From: Segatella copri
GTDB taxonomy: Bacteria; Bacteroidota; Bacteroidia; Bacteroidales; Bacteroidaceae
Length of the DNA stretch: 64,000 nucleotides
Direction: 5' to 3'
Assembly: GCF_949820605.1 (NCBI RefSeq)
Contig: NZ_CATKVU010000006.1
Coordinates: forward strand, 682,001-746,000
Shown: positions 50,399 to 60,040 of the stretch, piece by piece
Numbering within the stretch: position 1 is the first letter of the stretch
How the letters are laid out: each line of letters begins with the position of its first letter
The notes under the pieces: generated by a model
What the model saw: only the letters and a program-made list of their open reading frames with translations
Told to the model about the DNA's origin: nothing
Databases searched by the model: none
Position numbers and translations under genes: made by a program

Positions 50399-52336
50399 AA
50401 AGAGGAGGGTGTGTCATAAGTCTGTGACGCACCCCTTTTTATTTTTTGCCTTTTCACAGATACGAAATCTTTAAAAAACATTTTTATTTACAACAAAGCC
50501 CAAACTTTCACAAGCTCGGGCTTTGCCTTTCCGCAAAAGATTTGTATCTTTGCAGAAAACTTCTTTAAGTATGGCAAAGATACAAATAAAATCTGAAACT
50601 CGGCACGAATTGAGCTTTTTTCCTAACTCTTTCGATGATTATGTGCCAAAAGACAGCAAAGTTCGTATGGTGGATCGTATTGTTCGCAGTATGGACATCA
50701 ACCCTCTCATGGATACCTATGATGGGATTGGTGCTCCTCCTTACAGTCCGAAGATGCTTCTAAGTTTAGTTGTTTTTGCCTATATCAATGGCGTTTATTC
50801 CTGTCGTGGCATAGCGGACGCACTTAAATACGATGTTCGCTATATGTGGATTTGTGGAGGCAAGCGACTGTCTTTCGCGACCATCAACCGCTTTAGAACC
50901 AATCATATGATAAAGTGCATCGACTTCTATTTTGATGCAGTCGTCTCCATATTGGCTGAAAAGGGCGTGATTAGTCTGGAGGAACAATATGTTGATGGCA
51001 CTAAGATAGAGTCGAAAGCAAACAAGTACACGTTTGTATGGAAGAAGACCGTGGAAAAGAACAGGGCTAAGCTCTTGGAAAAGACATCTGCTGCATTGGC
51101 TCAGATAAAAGAACAAATTCGCCTGAATGGCGGGAGTGACATTAGGGAAGAAGACAGCGAGCCAGCCACTTCCGCCAAGGATGTAGAGAGAAGTGCACGT
51201 TTGTGTGAGAGGCAAGTGAAGAACCTTCCTAAGGCAAAGCTTACAGGAAGAGAGAAGCAAAAGCTAAATACTCAGATAGATCACTTGTTCAAAGCCTCGG
51301 ACAAACTGTGCGAGTATGAAAAATCACTGGATATACTGGGCGAGAGAAACAGTTACTCCAAGACTGATCCCGATGCGACCTTCATGCGCCTCAAGGAAGA
51401 TGCCATGAACAATGGGCAGACAAAGCCTGCCTATAACCTTCAAATTGCGACAGAGAATCAATATTGGACGAATTTCGCCCTTTATCCCAATCCAACAGAC
51501 ACCCTGACCTTCAAGTCTTTTTTGGATAAGTACAAGAAAAGATATGGAAAGCAATCCAAGAGCGTCACCGCAGACTCAGGGTATGGCTCGGAGGAGAACT
51601 ACGAGTACCTAGAGATGGAAGAGATGATGGGTTATGTAAAGTACAACTGGTTTCACAAGGAACAGCATAAGCCTTTCAAGGAGGATGCCTTCAACCAAGC
51701 GAACTTCTACTACAACAGGGATGATGACTATTATGTCTGCCCCATGGGACAACACATGGAACCTTGTGGACAACGGCAAACGAAAAGTGACTCCGGCTAT
51801 GTGTCTGTCATTACATTATATAGAGCACAACGATGTGATGGATGTCCGCTTGGAAGTCTCTGCAAGAAATCCAAAGGCAACAGAACCATATATGTCAACC
51901 ATAAACTGAATGCATATAAAAAGGAAGCCTTCCTGCTACTAACGTCTGAAGAGGGCTTGAAACACAGAAGCCAGCGACCGATAGAGCCGGAAGCTGTATT
52001 TGGGCAGATGAAGGCAGATATGCATTATAAGCGATTCAGGCATTTCGGAAAGGATAAAGTTTACATGGACATAGGGTTGTTCGGTATAGGATTCAATTTG
52101 AAGAAATATTTGGGGATAAAACGATAAAACTCAATTTGGACAGTTTTACCGTCTGGGACAATTATGCCCTTTTGTGAGCTTTGGGGCTGTTTTGTTATCG
52201 ATAAAACAAGAAAAGTAAAGTTTCTATACAATATAATAAGATTCCCTTTGTGAAGAAAGACTACGATTCAACTAGAATATATAGAAACACACAAAAAAAA
52301 GGGTGCGTCACAGACTTATGACACACCCTCCTCTTT
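50399..52336 (+). mobile_element. IS1182-family element, complete copy 2
   Basis: Perfect 36-bp terminal inverted repeats (50399-50434 and 52301-52336, core GAGGGTGTGTCATAAGTC). It carries one intact transposase. It lies in tandem and the same orientation as copy 1. No target duplication was recognised. Confidence 0.9.
50571..52127 (+). CDS. IS1182-family DDE transposase
   Basis: 518 residues from the ATG at 50571. Earlier in-frame codons overlap the -7 element TATCTTTG and are not used. The N-terminal domain (FVPKD-like segment DYVPKDSKVRMVDRIV) is followed by catalytic Asp in VDGTKIESKANKY, Asp in VTADSGYGSEENY, a Cys-rich segment (CPMGQHMEPCG, CDGCPLGSLC) and Glu in IEPEAVFGQMKADMHYKRFR. 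Intact and likely active. Confidence 0.95.
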   Translation: MAKIQIKSETRHELSFFPNSFDDYVPKDSKVRMVDRIVRSMDINPLMDTYDGIGAPPYSPKMLLSLVVFAYINGVYSCRGIADALKYDVRYMWICGGKRLSFATINRFRTNHMIKCIDFYFDAVVSILAEKGVISLEEQYVDGTKIESKANKYTFVWKKTVEKNRAKLLEKTSAALAQIKEQIRLNGGSDIREEDSEPATSAKDVERSARLCERQVKNLPKAKLTGREKQKLNTQIDHLFKASDKLCEYEKSLDILGERNSYSKTDPDATFMRLKEDAMNNGQTKPAYNLQIATENQYWTNFALYPNPTDTLTFKSFLDKYKKRYGKQSKSVTADSGYGSEENYEYLEMEEMMGYVKYNWFHKEQHKPFKEDAFNQANFYYNRDDDYYVCPMGQHMEPCGQRQTKSDSGYVSVITLYRAQRCDGCPLGSLCKKSKGNRTIYVNHKLNAYKKEAFLLLTSEEGLKHRSQRPIEPEAVFGQMKADMHYKRFRHFGKDKVYMDIGLFGIGFNLKKYLGIKR

Positions 52337-52381
52337 CTATTTCTTTATCTTAAGCTTTTAAACTTAATCTATCTCCTTATC

Positions 52382-53794
52382 TTAAGCTTCCTCTTCCTCT
52401 TCTTCATTCTCCAGCAAGTCGGTGCCGAGGTGAGTGGTCTGCTCACGCTTCAATCGGTCGCGCACCTCTTTTGGCTTGGTGGCGTAGGTAATCATTCGGA
52501 TAGAATCGTTGTAGCTCACGTACTTCCAGAGCCAGTTGAGCAATACCATTACCTTGTTCTTTACGCCGAGGATGGAGCGGAGGTGAACCACCAGCCACAA
52601 TACCCAGGCAAAGAAGCCCTGGCTGTGGAACTTGCCAAGTTCTACTACAGCCTTGTGTCTTCCGATGGTAGCCATAGAACCCAGGTTCTTGTAGCGGAAT
52701 GGCTTGAGCTGCTGGTCGATGTTTTGGGCTGAAGAACCAGGATGCTTCTCATTCTCCTCATCTGCCTTCGCAATCTTCTGGATATTCTTAGCCAGGAGTG
52801 CTGCCTGCTGAATGGCTACCTGAGCCAACTGTGGATGACCGCCAGGATAAGCTGGGTCTGTGGTCTGGATACACTGGTCGCCGATGGCGAAGAGACCGTC
52901 CATGCCAGGGATGCGGTTGAACTCATCTACCACGATTCGGAAACCACGACCCAGATGGTCGCCATCAATACCCGTGATAGGCTGTGCCTTTACACCGGAT
53001 ACCCAGAGGAAGGTGCGGGTAGGAATCTCCTGACCATCCTTCATCAGTACCTTATGGTCTTTATAGTCGGTTACCATCTTGCCAAACTGTACATCCACAC
53101 CCATGCTTGTGAGGAAATCGTATGCTTTCTTGGAAGAATCCTTTGACATTCCGGCGAGCAGTCTGTCGCCCGCTTCCAGGAGATAGATGTGCATCAGAGA
53201 GGAGTCCATATCCGGATAATCGTAAGGAATCACGTAGCGCTTCATTTCAGAGAGGGCTCCGGCTATCTCCACACCTGTGGCACCACCGCCTACAATCACC
53301 ACGTTCAGAAGTTCCTGTCGCTCTGCTTCCGTAGCACAGGTCAGCGCACGCTCCAGGTTACTCAGCACGGCGTTGCGCAATCCCATTGCCTCAGAAACGG
53401 TCTTCATCGGAATCGCCCACTTCTCGATGTTGGCATTGCCATAGAAATTGGTAGTAGTTCCTGCTGCGAACACCAGGTAATCGTACTCTATCTTACCGAT
53501 GGAAGTCTGCAGAATCTTCTTGTCTGGGAATACGGCTCTCGCCTCTGCCATGCGGAAGTAGAAGTTCTTGCGCTTGCGGAAAATCTGGCGGAAAGGGAAG
53601 GAGATGGAACTTGGATCGATACCTGCTGAGGCAATCTGATAGATAAGTGGAGGGAACTGATGGAAATTGTTCTTATCAATCAACACCACCTGCAGGTTTG
53701 CCTTGCTCAGGTCTTCAGCCAAGCGAAGGCCACCGAGTCCGCCACCTACAATCACTACTCTCTTCAACTGATTTCTCTTGATATTAATGCTCAT
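52382..53794 (-). CDS. Type II NADH dehydrogenase (NDH-2)
   Basis: 470 residues. The FAD-binding GxGxxG is VVIVGGGLGGLRLAEDL (about 13-29) and the NADH-binding one is VVIVGGGATGVEIAGALSE (about 170-188). The quinone-site region includes ATGVEIAG and QLAQVAIQQA. The C-terminal amphipathic/hydrophobic stretch (FFAWVLWLVVHLRSILGVKNKVMVL) anchors it to the inner membrane. It passes electrons from NADH to menaquinone without pumping protons. It has a minus-strand TACCTTTG at 53890-53897 and a leader of about 90 nt. Confidence 0.93.
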   Translation of the reverse strand: MSINIKRNQLKRVVIVGGGLGGLRLAEDLSKANLQVVLIDKNNFHQFPPLIYQIASAGIDPSSISFPFRQIFRKRKNFYFRMAEARAVFPDKKILQTSIGKIEYDYLVFAAGTTTNFYGNANIEKWAIPMKTVSEAMGLRNAVLSNLERALTCATEAERQELLNVVIVGGGATGVEIAGALSEMKRYVIPYDYPDMDSSLMHIYLLEAGDRLLAGMSKDSSKKAYDFLTSMGVDVQFGKMVTDYKDHKVLMKDGQEIPTRTFLWVSGVKAQPITGIDGDHLGRGFRIVVDEFNRIPGMDGLFAIGDQCIQTTDPAYPGGHPQLAQVAIQQAALLAKNIQKIAKADEENEKHPGSSAQNIDQQLKPFRYKNLGSMATIGRHKAVVELGKFHSQGFFAWVLWLVVHLRSILGVKNKVMVLLNWLWKYVSYNDSIRMITYATKPKEVRDRLKREQTTHLGTDLLENEEEEEEA

Positions 53795-53944
53795 AACTAC
53801 TGCTGTTTTTACATATTAATTACATATATTTGCTGAAAATTCTGTGCCCTATAAGGCGTAATGCCTGGTTCTCGCTGAAAATTCGACTGCAAAGGTACAA
53901 CTTTTTTATGAGGTGGCAAAGGAAGATGAGTAGAAAAAGATGAA

Positions 53945-54403
53945 TTATTCTGCAATTTGATGAATCACATAGGTAACCACGCCCCAAATCATGAATCGGT
54001 TGGTTTCATCTACCCGGATAGGAGAGAAGTTCTTGTTCCATGGAATGAGCCAGCCGAAGGTGCCGCTCTCATCCATCTTGAATTGTTTGATGGTGAATTC
54101 GCCATCTACGAAGGCGATGACGAAATTGCCGTTTGAGGGTTCTATCTGCCGGTCAACTACAGCGAGATCACCGTCCAGAATGCCTGCATCCTGCATGCTG
54201 TCGCCAGATATGCGCACGTAGAAGGTGGCCTCACGATGGCGAACCAGAATATCGTTGAGGTCTATCTCTCCCTCCATATAGTCTTGTACCGGCGAAGGGA
54301 AGCCGGCTTTTACGCTTTGCTCTGCCAGCGGAATAGGCATCTTGGCTCCGAATTCCGCAGGGTGAAATGTCAGTTTTATCTTGTTATCGTTATTCTTATT
54401 CAT
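53945..54403 (-). CDS. umuD: UmuD-like S24 peptidase
   Basis: 152 residues. The self-cleavage site is in VKAGFPSPVQDY (Ala-Gly at about 32-33). The catalytic Ser is in RISGDSMQDAGI (about 74) and Lys in DGEFTIKQFK (about 111). After RecA-stimulated cleavage it activates the Y-family polymerase. It lies 53 bp downstream of umuC on the same strand, so the transcription order is umuC then umuD, the reverse of the classical arrangement. Confidence 0.92.
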   Translation of the reverse strand: MNKNNDNKIKLTFHPAEFGAKMPIPLAEQSVKAGFPSPVQDYMEGEIDLNDILVRHREATFYVRISGDSMQDAGILDGDLAVVDRQIEPSNGNFVIAFVDGEFTIKQFKMDESGTFGWLIPWNKNFSPIRVDETNRFMIWGVVTYVIHQIAE

Positions 54404-54456
54404 CTTGTATTTCTTAATTTATGGAGCTCATTTTTAGAATGGGCTTATTCTGCCTC

Positions 54457-55842
54457 TCATTGAGTTTTTACTTTCAGAATATCATGGATGTTCGTGGTAA
54501 ACTGCTTCGACATGTACTCGCGTTTCAGGTCGAATCGGCAGTCTGTGCCTTGTATGGCCTGGCGTATGGTGCCATAACCATTCTTCCGGTTGATGGCGTC
54601 GATAGCCTCCATCAGCTTTTTTTGCTTGCTTCGGTCGATGGGATCGAAGAGGTCTTGCTGGCGAGGATGGTCGGGTGAGATTTGCCACAGGATAACGCCA
54701 GCTTTCTTGAAGTGAAACGACATGTCGGGGCAATCGGGCCTGCTGTCTGCCATCGGTTTCGGGTATTTAGCCCGGAGAATGCTGAGGGCAGCACCTACTA
54801 TTTCTTCCTGCGCATTAGTGGCGATGGGCAGGGTAAGGGAATCGTGGATGGTGTATTCAGGCACATGCTCGTTAAAACGGGAAGTCCATGCGAACACTGT
54901 GATGCCCTGACATACGCTACCTTGTCTCCTTAATTTTTCTGTACAACGTACAGCGAAATTAGCCACGGCTTCTTCTATCACATTTTTGTCGGTAATGCCC
55001 TCGTTGGCAAAACTCCTGCTGGTGCAGATGCTCTTCTTCTGCGGCAATTCCTCGATGCTGATGCAGCTTTCGCCATTCAGTTCTTTCCATGTTCTTAGGG
55101 TGGTGATATTGAAATGGCTGCGGACCCAACTTTCTTTCTTGTCGGCAAACTGTGCGGCGGTCCTGATGCCCATATAATCGAGCTTTCTGGCTATCTGTCT
55201 GCCTATTCCCCATATATCTTCTATGGGGAAGAGAGACAGCGCCTTGTGTCTCCGTTCATCCGTGTCGATGAGGCAGCAGCCTTGGAAGCCCTTGTAATTC
55301 TTGGCGAATTTAGAGCCGATTTTCGACAATGTCTTCGTTTCTGCAATGCCTACGGATATCGGGATTCCAATAGCCCGAAGTACATCTGCCGATATTTTGG
55401 AGCCATAGCGATGGAGCAGGCTGTCGGGCTTTTCTGACAGCTCGTCTATTGTCATTTTATTGAACAAAGTAGGATGGTTTTCCGCATGCTCCCGAAAGAA
55501 AACTTTCGCCATTGATTCGTCTGCCTCGAAGAAACTCTCATCGATAGAGTATTGGTCGATGCGTGGGGAATAATGGGATAGCATCGACATCACGCGGTTG
55601 GAGAGCGAACCGTAGAGCGTATAGTTGCTCGAGAAGATAGCCACTCCTTCAGCCTCCAGTTTTTCCTTCACCTGATAGAAGGGGTCGCCCATCTTATAGC
55701 CCAATGCCTTGGCTTCTTCAGAGCGTGCGATGACGCACCCGTCGTTGTTGCTCAATACAATCACGGGCTTTCCTATCAGGTCGGGGCGAAACACTCGCTC
55801 GCACGAACAGTAGAAGTTGTTGCAGTCTGCCAGTCCTATCAT
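54457..55842 (-). CDS. umuC: UmuC-like Y-family DNA polymerase V subunit
   Basis: 461 residues. Catalytic acids: IGLADCNNFYCSCERVF (about 3-19) and YSIDESFFE (about 100-108, Asp-Glu pair). The thumb region has DIWGIGRQIARKLDYMGI (HhH). The C-terminal little-finger region is followed by DUF4113-like RPDCPDMSFHFKKAGVIL and the ending DLFDPIDRSKQKKLMEAIDAINRK. It performs translesion synthesis. The -7 element TATTTTTG lies at 55893-55900 (minus), and a CCAG/CTGG inverted repeat at 55867-55889 covers the expected transcript start. Confidence 0.94.
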   Translation of the reverse strand: MIGLADCNNFYCSCERVFRPDLIGKPVIVLSNNDGCVIARSEEAKALGYKMGDPFYQVKEKLEAEGVAIFSSNYTLYGSLSNRVMSMLSHYSPRIDQYSIDESFFEADESMAKVFFREHAENHPTLFNKMTIDELSEKPDSLLHRYGSKISADVLRAIGIPISVGIAETKTLSKIGSKFAKNYKGFQGCCLIDTDERRHKALSLFPIEDIWGIGRQIARKLDYMGIRTAAQFADKKESWVRSHFNITTLRTWKELNGESCISIEELPQKKSICTSRSFANEGITDKNVIEEAVANFAVRCTEKLRRQGSVCQGITVFAWTSRFNEHVPEYTIHDSLTLPIATNAQEEIVGAALSILRAKYPKPMADSRPDCPDMSFHFKKAGVILWQISPDHPRQQDLFDPIDRSKQKKLMEAIDAINRKNGYGTIRQAIQGTDCRFDLKREYMSKQFTTNIHDILKVKTQ

Positions 55843-55866
55843 ATCTTATCATTAACACCTCTTGTT

Positions 55867-55889
55867 ATCACCAGAAATCCTGGTATGAT
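55867..55889 (-). promoter_or_regulatory. Candidate operator at the umuC promoter
   Basis: ATCA-CCAG-AAATC-CTGG-TATGAT forms an inverted repeat directly downstream of the -7 element (55893-55900). Position over the start site suits a repressor, possibly a damage-response regulator. It does not match the E. coli LexA box (CTG-N10-CAG). Confidence 0.4.
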
Positions 55890-56012
55890 GTGCAAAAATA
55901 CAAAAAATAATCCGAAACGATAGTTTTTCATCCAAGTTTTTTTGTCGTTTCGGGATTTATTCTTACCTTTGTGGTCATAAGCTAGTATTGAAACATTATA
56001 AAACTGAACGAT

Positions 56013-56534
56013 ATGAATGATAAGAATAACATGTTGGCATTGAGCCAGGAGCGTTTTTCGGCTCGCAAGTTTACTCCGGAGGCGGTGAGCCAGGAGGATC
56101 TGGATTATATCATGGAGTGTGTGCGCCTGGCACCATCGGCAGTGAACAGGCAGCCTTGGCGCTGGCTCATTGTGCGCTCAGAAGAGGCGAAGAAGAAACT
56201 GCAGGATTGCTACGACCGCGAATGGTTCAAGACGGCTCCTATATATATTATAGGTATGAAAAACGTGAATGAGAACTGGATGCGCAGATATGATGAGAAA
56301 CCGCATGGCGATATTGATGTGGCGATAGCGGCAGAGCATCTCTGTCTGGCTGCCACCGAAAAGGGACTGGGCACCTGCTGGGTTTGCAATTACGATACGG
56401 CGAAGATGCAGCAGTTCTTTCCGCGTGAGGGCTATGAGGCGGTGGTCGTCATCCCTGTAGGTCATATTGCCGAAGACTGTCCACGCGCTGAGAAGAAGCG
56501 TAAGGAGATGAGCGAAATCACGGAAGAAATCTAG
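56013..56534 (+). CDS. Nitroreductase-family flavoprotein
   Basis: 173 residues. FMN-binding motifs: ERFSARKFTPEAVSQED (about 11-27), RLAPSAVNRQPWRWLIV (about 36-52) and the C-terminal GLGTCWVCNYDTAKMQQFF with VIPVGHIAED. It reduces nitro or quinone compounds with NAD(P)H; the physiological substrate is unknown. The TACCTTTG element near 55965 serves as promoter. The helicase gene starts 35 bp downstream and may be co-transcribed. Confidence 0.92.
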   Translation: MNDKNNMLALSQERFSARKFTPEAVSQEDLDYIMECVRLAPSAVNRQPWRWLIVRSEEAKKKLQDCYDREWFKTAPIYIIGMKNVNENWMRRYDEKPHGDIDVAIAAEHLCLAATEKGLGTCWVCNYDTAKMQQFFPREGYEAVVVIPVGHIAEDCPRAEKKRKEMSEITEEI

Positions 56535-56569
56535 TTCTGATATAAAATCTGGTACAAAAAAGAATCTGT

Positions 56570-58756
56570 ATGGAAATGAACGAAGAATCCATCCTGGCAT
56601 GGAATATCATAGAAAAGACAAATGCCAACCTCTTCCTTACCGGAAAGGCGGGCACAGGTAAGACGACCTTCCTCAAGCGATTGAAAGAACTGTCGCCCAA
56701 ACGAATGATTGTGCTTGCTCCTACGGGCATTGCAGCCATCAACGCCGGAGGAATGACCATCCATTCGTTCTTCCAGCTTCCCTTCTCGCCATACGTGCCG
56801 GGCACGACCTTTGGCAGCGGCGAACAGAAACGCTATCAGTTCAGCAAGCTCAAGCGCAATATCATCCGCAGTATCGACCTGCTCGTTATCGACGAAATCA
56901 GTATGGTGCGCAGCGATCTGCTCGATGCTGTAGATTCTGTGCTTCGCCAGTATCGCAAGCGCCATGATTTGCCTTTCGGTGGTGTGCAGCTCCTGATGAT
57001 AGGCGATTTGCAGCAGCTGGCACCCGTGGTTACGCCACAGGAAGAGCATCTGCTGGGGCAGCATTATGATACTCCTTTCTTCTTCAGCAGCAATGCTCTG
57101 AAGCAGGTGGGTTATCTCACCATCGAACTTAAAAAGGTGTACAGGCAGCAGGATGAACAGTTTATCTCGCTGCTCAACCAGATTAGAGAGAACAATGCTT
57201 CTGAAGCTACGCTGCAGGCTCTGAACCAGCGCTATATTCCAAATTTTGTACCACCAAAGGAGGGCAATTATATCAGGCTTACCACCCATAATGCACCTGC
57301 CCAGTATATCAACGAACAGCAGCTTGCTGCCTTGCCTGCGCAGTCATTTTCTTTTACAGCAGATATAGAGGGCGATTTCCCAGAAACATCTTATCCGGCC
57401 GATTTCAAACTCACATTGAAGCCGGGAGCACAGGTGATGTTCATCAAGAACGACCCGCAGCACCGTTTTTATAATGGTATGATAGGTGAGGTGATAGGGG
57501 TTAGGACCGATGAAGACGGCAGCAAGATTACCGTTCGCAGTAAGGATTCGGGCGAGGAGTTTGACCTGGAGAAAATGGAGTGGACCAATGCGAAATATAC
57601 GCTGAACGAGAAAACCAAGGAGATAGAGGAGACGGTGGAAGGAAAATTCATGCAGTATCCTCTGCGTCTGGCGTGGGCGATAACTATCCACAAGAGTCAG
57701 GGACTTACTTTCGAACATGCCATCATCGATGCTTCTCATTCTTTTACCCATGGTCAGACCTATGTGGCGCTGAGCCGCTGCAAGGCTTTGGAGGGCATGG
57801 TGCTCAGTCAGCCGCTTTCTCGCGGAGCCATTATCAGCAGTCAGACGGTGGATGCATTCACCAGCCAGCTTGCTGCGCCTAGTCAGGAGCAAATTAGCAG
57901 TCTGGAGCTGCAATACATCATTTATTGCATCAGCGAGCTCTTCGATTTTTATTCCATCAGAGCCAGCTATGAGCATCTGATGCGCTGCCTGGTAGAGTTT
58001 TTTAATGGTAAATATCCGCGCGTGGTAAGCGAGTATCAGAAGCTGCAGGTGGTGCTGAAGAGTCTGATAGCCGTATCGGATAAATTCCGTGTGCAGTATA
58101 CGGGTATGCTTGCCCGAAATCCTGATGTAAGACAGGCTGAGCTGCAAGACCGTATTCATAAGGGAGCTATGTATTTTCTTGACAAAATCGGCATTCTGAG
58201 TGATTTAATCAGAAAGTCGAATCTTGATACAGACAACAAGGTGGCTAGGAAACAGTTTGAAGACCGCTTCTCTGTTTTCTCAGAGGATGTAAAATTAAAA
58301 GAACGGCTTTTGAAGTACGAATGTAGTGCAGAATTCACGGTAACAGATTATCTGAAAAAGAAGGCGCAGTTCTTGCTGTTGGATGCAGATGCCTCATCAG
58401 ATAGCGGTTCGGGCAGAAAGTCAAGGAGACAGAAGAAACCGAATGAACCGAAGGTGCCGAAAGTCGCATCGAAGGAGGTAAGTTATGATTTCTATATGCA
58501 GGGAATGACGGTAGATCAGATTGCTGCTAAGCGGGGTTATACCAAAGGTACCATTATTGGTCATCTTACTCCTTATGTGAAAGAAGGAAAGATTGGACTG
58601 CGGGCGTTGATTTCAAGTGCTCATGAAAAGAAAATCCGTGATTTCATGAAGGCTCATCCTGAATTGGAGCATTTTAGCGAAATAAAGGAAGCTTTGGGAG
58701 CTGGTATTGATTATTACGAAATCAAACTGGTTCATGATTTGATGGAGGGGGAATAA
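56570..58756 (+). CDS. Pif1/RecD-like DNA helicase with C-terminal HTH
   Basis: 728 residues. The helicase motifs are FLTGKAGTGKTTFLKRL (Walker A, about 22-38), VLAPTGIAAINAGGMTIHSFF (Ia), LLVIDEISMVRSDLLD (Walker B, about 104), MIGDLQQLAPV (III) and YPLRLAWAITIHKSQGLTFEHAIID with TYVALSRC (V-VI, about 365-405). A helical middle region follows. The C terminus has a Lys-rich linker and an HTH_40-like domain (MTVDQIAAKRGYTKGTIIGHLTPYV, about 645-670). It unwinds DNA 5'-3' in replication or repair. Family members are common in Bacteroidota. It ends at a strong terminator. Confidence 0.9.
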   Translation: MEMNEESILAWNIIEKTNANLFLTGKAGTGKTTFLKRLKELSPKRMIVLAPTGIAAINAGGMTIHSFFQLPFSPYVPGTTFGSGEQKRYQFSKLKRNIIRSIDLLVIDEISMVRSDLLDAVDSVLRQYRKRHDLPFGGVQLLMIGDLQQLAPVVTPQEEHLLGQHYDTPFFFSSNALKQVGYLTIELKKVYRQQDEQFISLLNQIRENNASEATLQALNQRYIPNFVPPKEGNYIRLTTHNAPAQYINEQQLAALPAQSFSFTADIEGDFPETSYPADFKLTLKPGAQVMFIKNDPQHRFYNGMIGEVIGVRTDEDGSKITVRSKDSGEEFDLEKMEWTNAKYTLNEKTKEIEETVEGKFMQYPLRLAWAITIHKSQGLTFEHAIIDASHSFTHGQTYVALSRCKALEGMVLSQPLSRGAIISSQTVDAFTSQLAAPSQEQISSLELQYIIYCISELFDFYSIRASYEHLMRCLVEFFNGKYPRVVSEYQKLQVVLKSLIAVSDKFRVQYTGMLARNPDVRQAELQDRIHKGAMYFLDKIGILSDLIRKSNLDTDNKVARKQFEDRFSVFSEDVKLKERLLKYECSAEFTVTDYLKKKAQFLLLDADASSDSGSGRKSRRQKKPNEPKVPKVASKEVSYDFYMQGMTVDQIAAKRGYTKGTIIGHLTPYVKEGKIGLRALISSAHEKKIRDFMKAHPELEHFSEIKEALGAGIDYYEIKLVHDLMEGE

Positions 58757-58781
58757 AGGTTTTCTTCCACCATATTATAAT

Positions 58782-58824
58782 AATAGCCGTAACTATATTT
58801 GCAGTAGTTACGGCTATTTTTTTT
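58782..58824. terminator. Bidirectional terminator
   Basis: AATAGCCGTAACTA (58782-58795) pairs with TAGTTACGGCTATT (58805-58818), followed by T8. It separates the helicase gene from the convergent aminotransferase gene. Confidence 0.9.
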
Positions 58825-58828
58825 AAAA

Positions 58829-60007
58829 TTATCTAGAGAGTTGGCTCACAGCCTCTTCCAGCTGCTGTAAAGCCTGTTTGATAACACTTCTTGGTGCGGC
58901 TACATTCAATCGCATGAATCCTTCTCCGCCAGGACCGAACATCTCTCCATCATTCAATGCCAGATGCGCCTTGTCGATGAATAGGTCGAGAAGTGCATCG
59001 TGAGAAAGATGCAGATCACGGCAGTTGAGCCATACGAGGAAGGAAGCCTGTGGACGCAAAGGGCGAATGCCCGGAATATGTTCACGGCAGTAATCTTCTA
59101 CGAACCGGATATTGTCCTCAATATAAGCAAGCATCGTTTTGCGCCATTCTTCTCCCTTTCGGAAGGCTGCGATAGTGGCGATAGGAGCAAAGAGGGTTGG
59201 TTCATCCAACTCGTTTGCGCTTAACCATTTATAAAACTTATTCCGAATATCTTCGTTTGGAATAATGGCGTAGCTGCTCACGATTCCTGCAATATTAAAG
59301 GTTTTGGAAGGAGCCTGGAAGGTGATGCTGATATTGCGTGCCTTGTCTGAAACCGAAGCAAACGGGATGTGCTTGTGTCCGAAGAGCGCCATATCCGCGT
59401 GAATCTCATCGCTGATAACGAGCAGATGGTGCTCATAGCAGAAGTCGGCAAGCTGCTGCAGGGTTTCCTTGCTCCAGGTAATACCGCCCGGATTATGAGG
59501 ATTGCAGAGAATGAGAATCTTGCATTTCTCATCGCAAACCTTCTCGAGATTTTCGAAGTCCATCTCGTAATATCCGTCTTCCCTCATCTTCAGCGGATTG
59601 AAGACCACCTCTCTGCCATTACCCTCTGGGGTGAGGCGGAATGGGTGATAAACGGGTGGCTGGATGATGACTTTTTCGTCAGGCTGGGTGAAGACATTCA
59701 CCACGAGTCCGATGCCTTTAACAATACCTGGAATGAATCTTATCCACTCTCGCTTCACATCCCACTGGTGGTGGTCGCGAACCCAATCGATGATGCTAGG
59801 AAGGTAATCTTCCGGCTCCATCGTGTAGCCGAAAAGAGAGTGCTCCAGACGTGCCTTGAGGGCATCTGTAATGAAAGATGGGGTCTCGAAATCCATATCT
59901 GCTACCCAGAGTGGCAGCAAATCATCTCGCCCCCAACGAGGCAACAGGGCGCCATGCTTCAGGTCGTCGCTGCCCGAACGGTCTATGACTTTATCGAAAT
60001 TGTACAT
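58829..60007 (-). CDS. MalY/PatB-type cystathionine beta-lyase (PLP, fold type I)
   Basis: 392 residues. LPLWVADMDFETP near residue 32 is the PatB/MalY N-terminal motif. NPHNPGGITWSKETL lies at about 170, ISDEIHADMALFGHKH at about 200, and the PLP Lys in TFQAPSKTFNIAGI at about 235. It probably cleaves cystathionine to homocysteine, or another cysteine conjugate. It lies 33 bp downstream of the MetB/MetY-like gene on the same strand; the pair suits a transsulfuration/methionine role. Confidence 0.92.
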   Translation of the reverse strand: MYNFDKVIDRSGSDDLKHGALLPRWGRDDLLPLWVADMDFETPSFITDALKARLEHSLFGYTMEPEDYLPSIIDWVRDHHQWDVKREWIRFIPGIVKGIGLVVNVFTQPDEKVIIQPPVYHPFRLTPEGNGREVVFNPLKMREDGYYEMDFENLEKVCDEKCKILILCNPHNPGGITWSKETLQQLADFCYEHHLLVISDEIHADMALFGHKHIPFASVSDKARNISITFQAPSKTFNIAGIVSSYAIIPNEDIRNKFYKWLSANELDEPTLFAPIATIAAFRKGEEWRKTMLAYIEDNIRFVEDYCREHIPGIRPLRPQASFLVWLNCRDLHLSHDALLDLFIDKAHLALNDGEMFGPGGEGFMRLNVAAPRSVIKQALQQLEEAVSQLSR

Positions 60008-60040
60008 TTTACTTTGAGCCTATTAACTATAAACTGTCAA

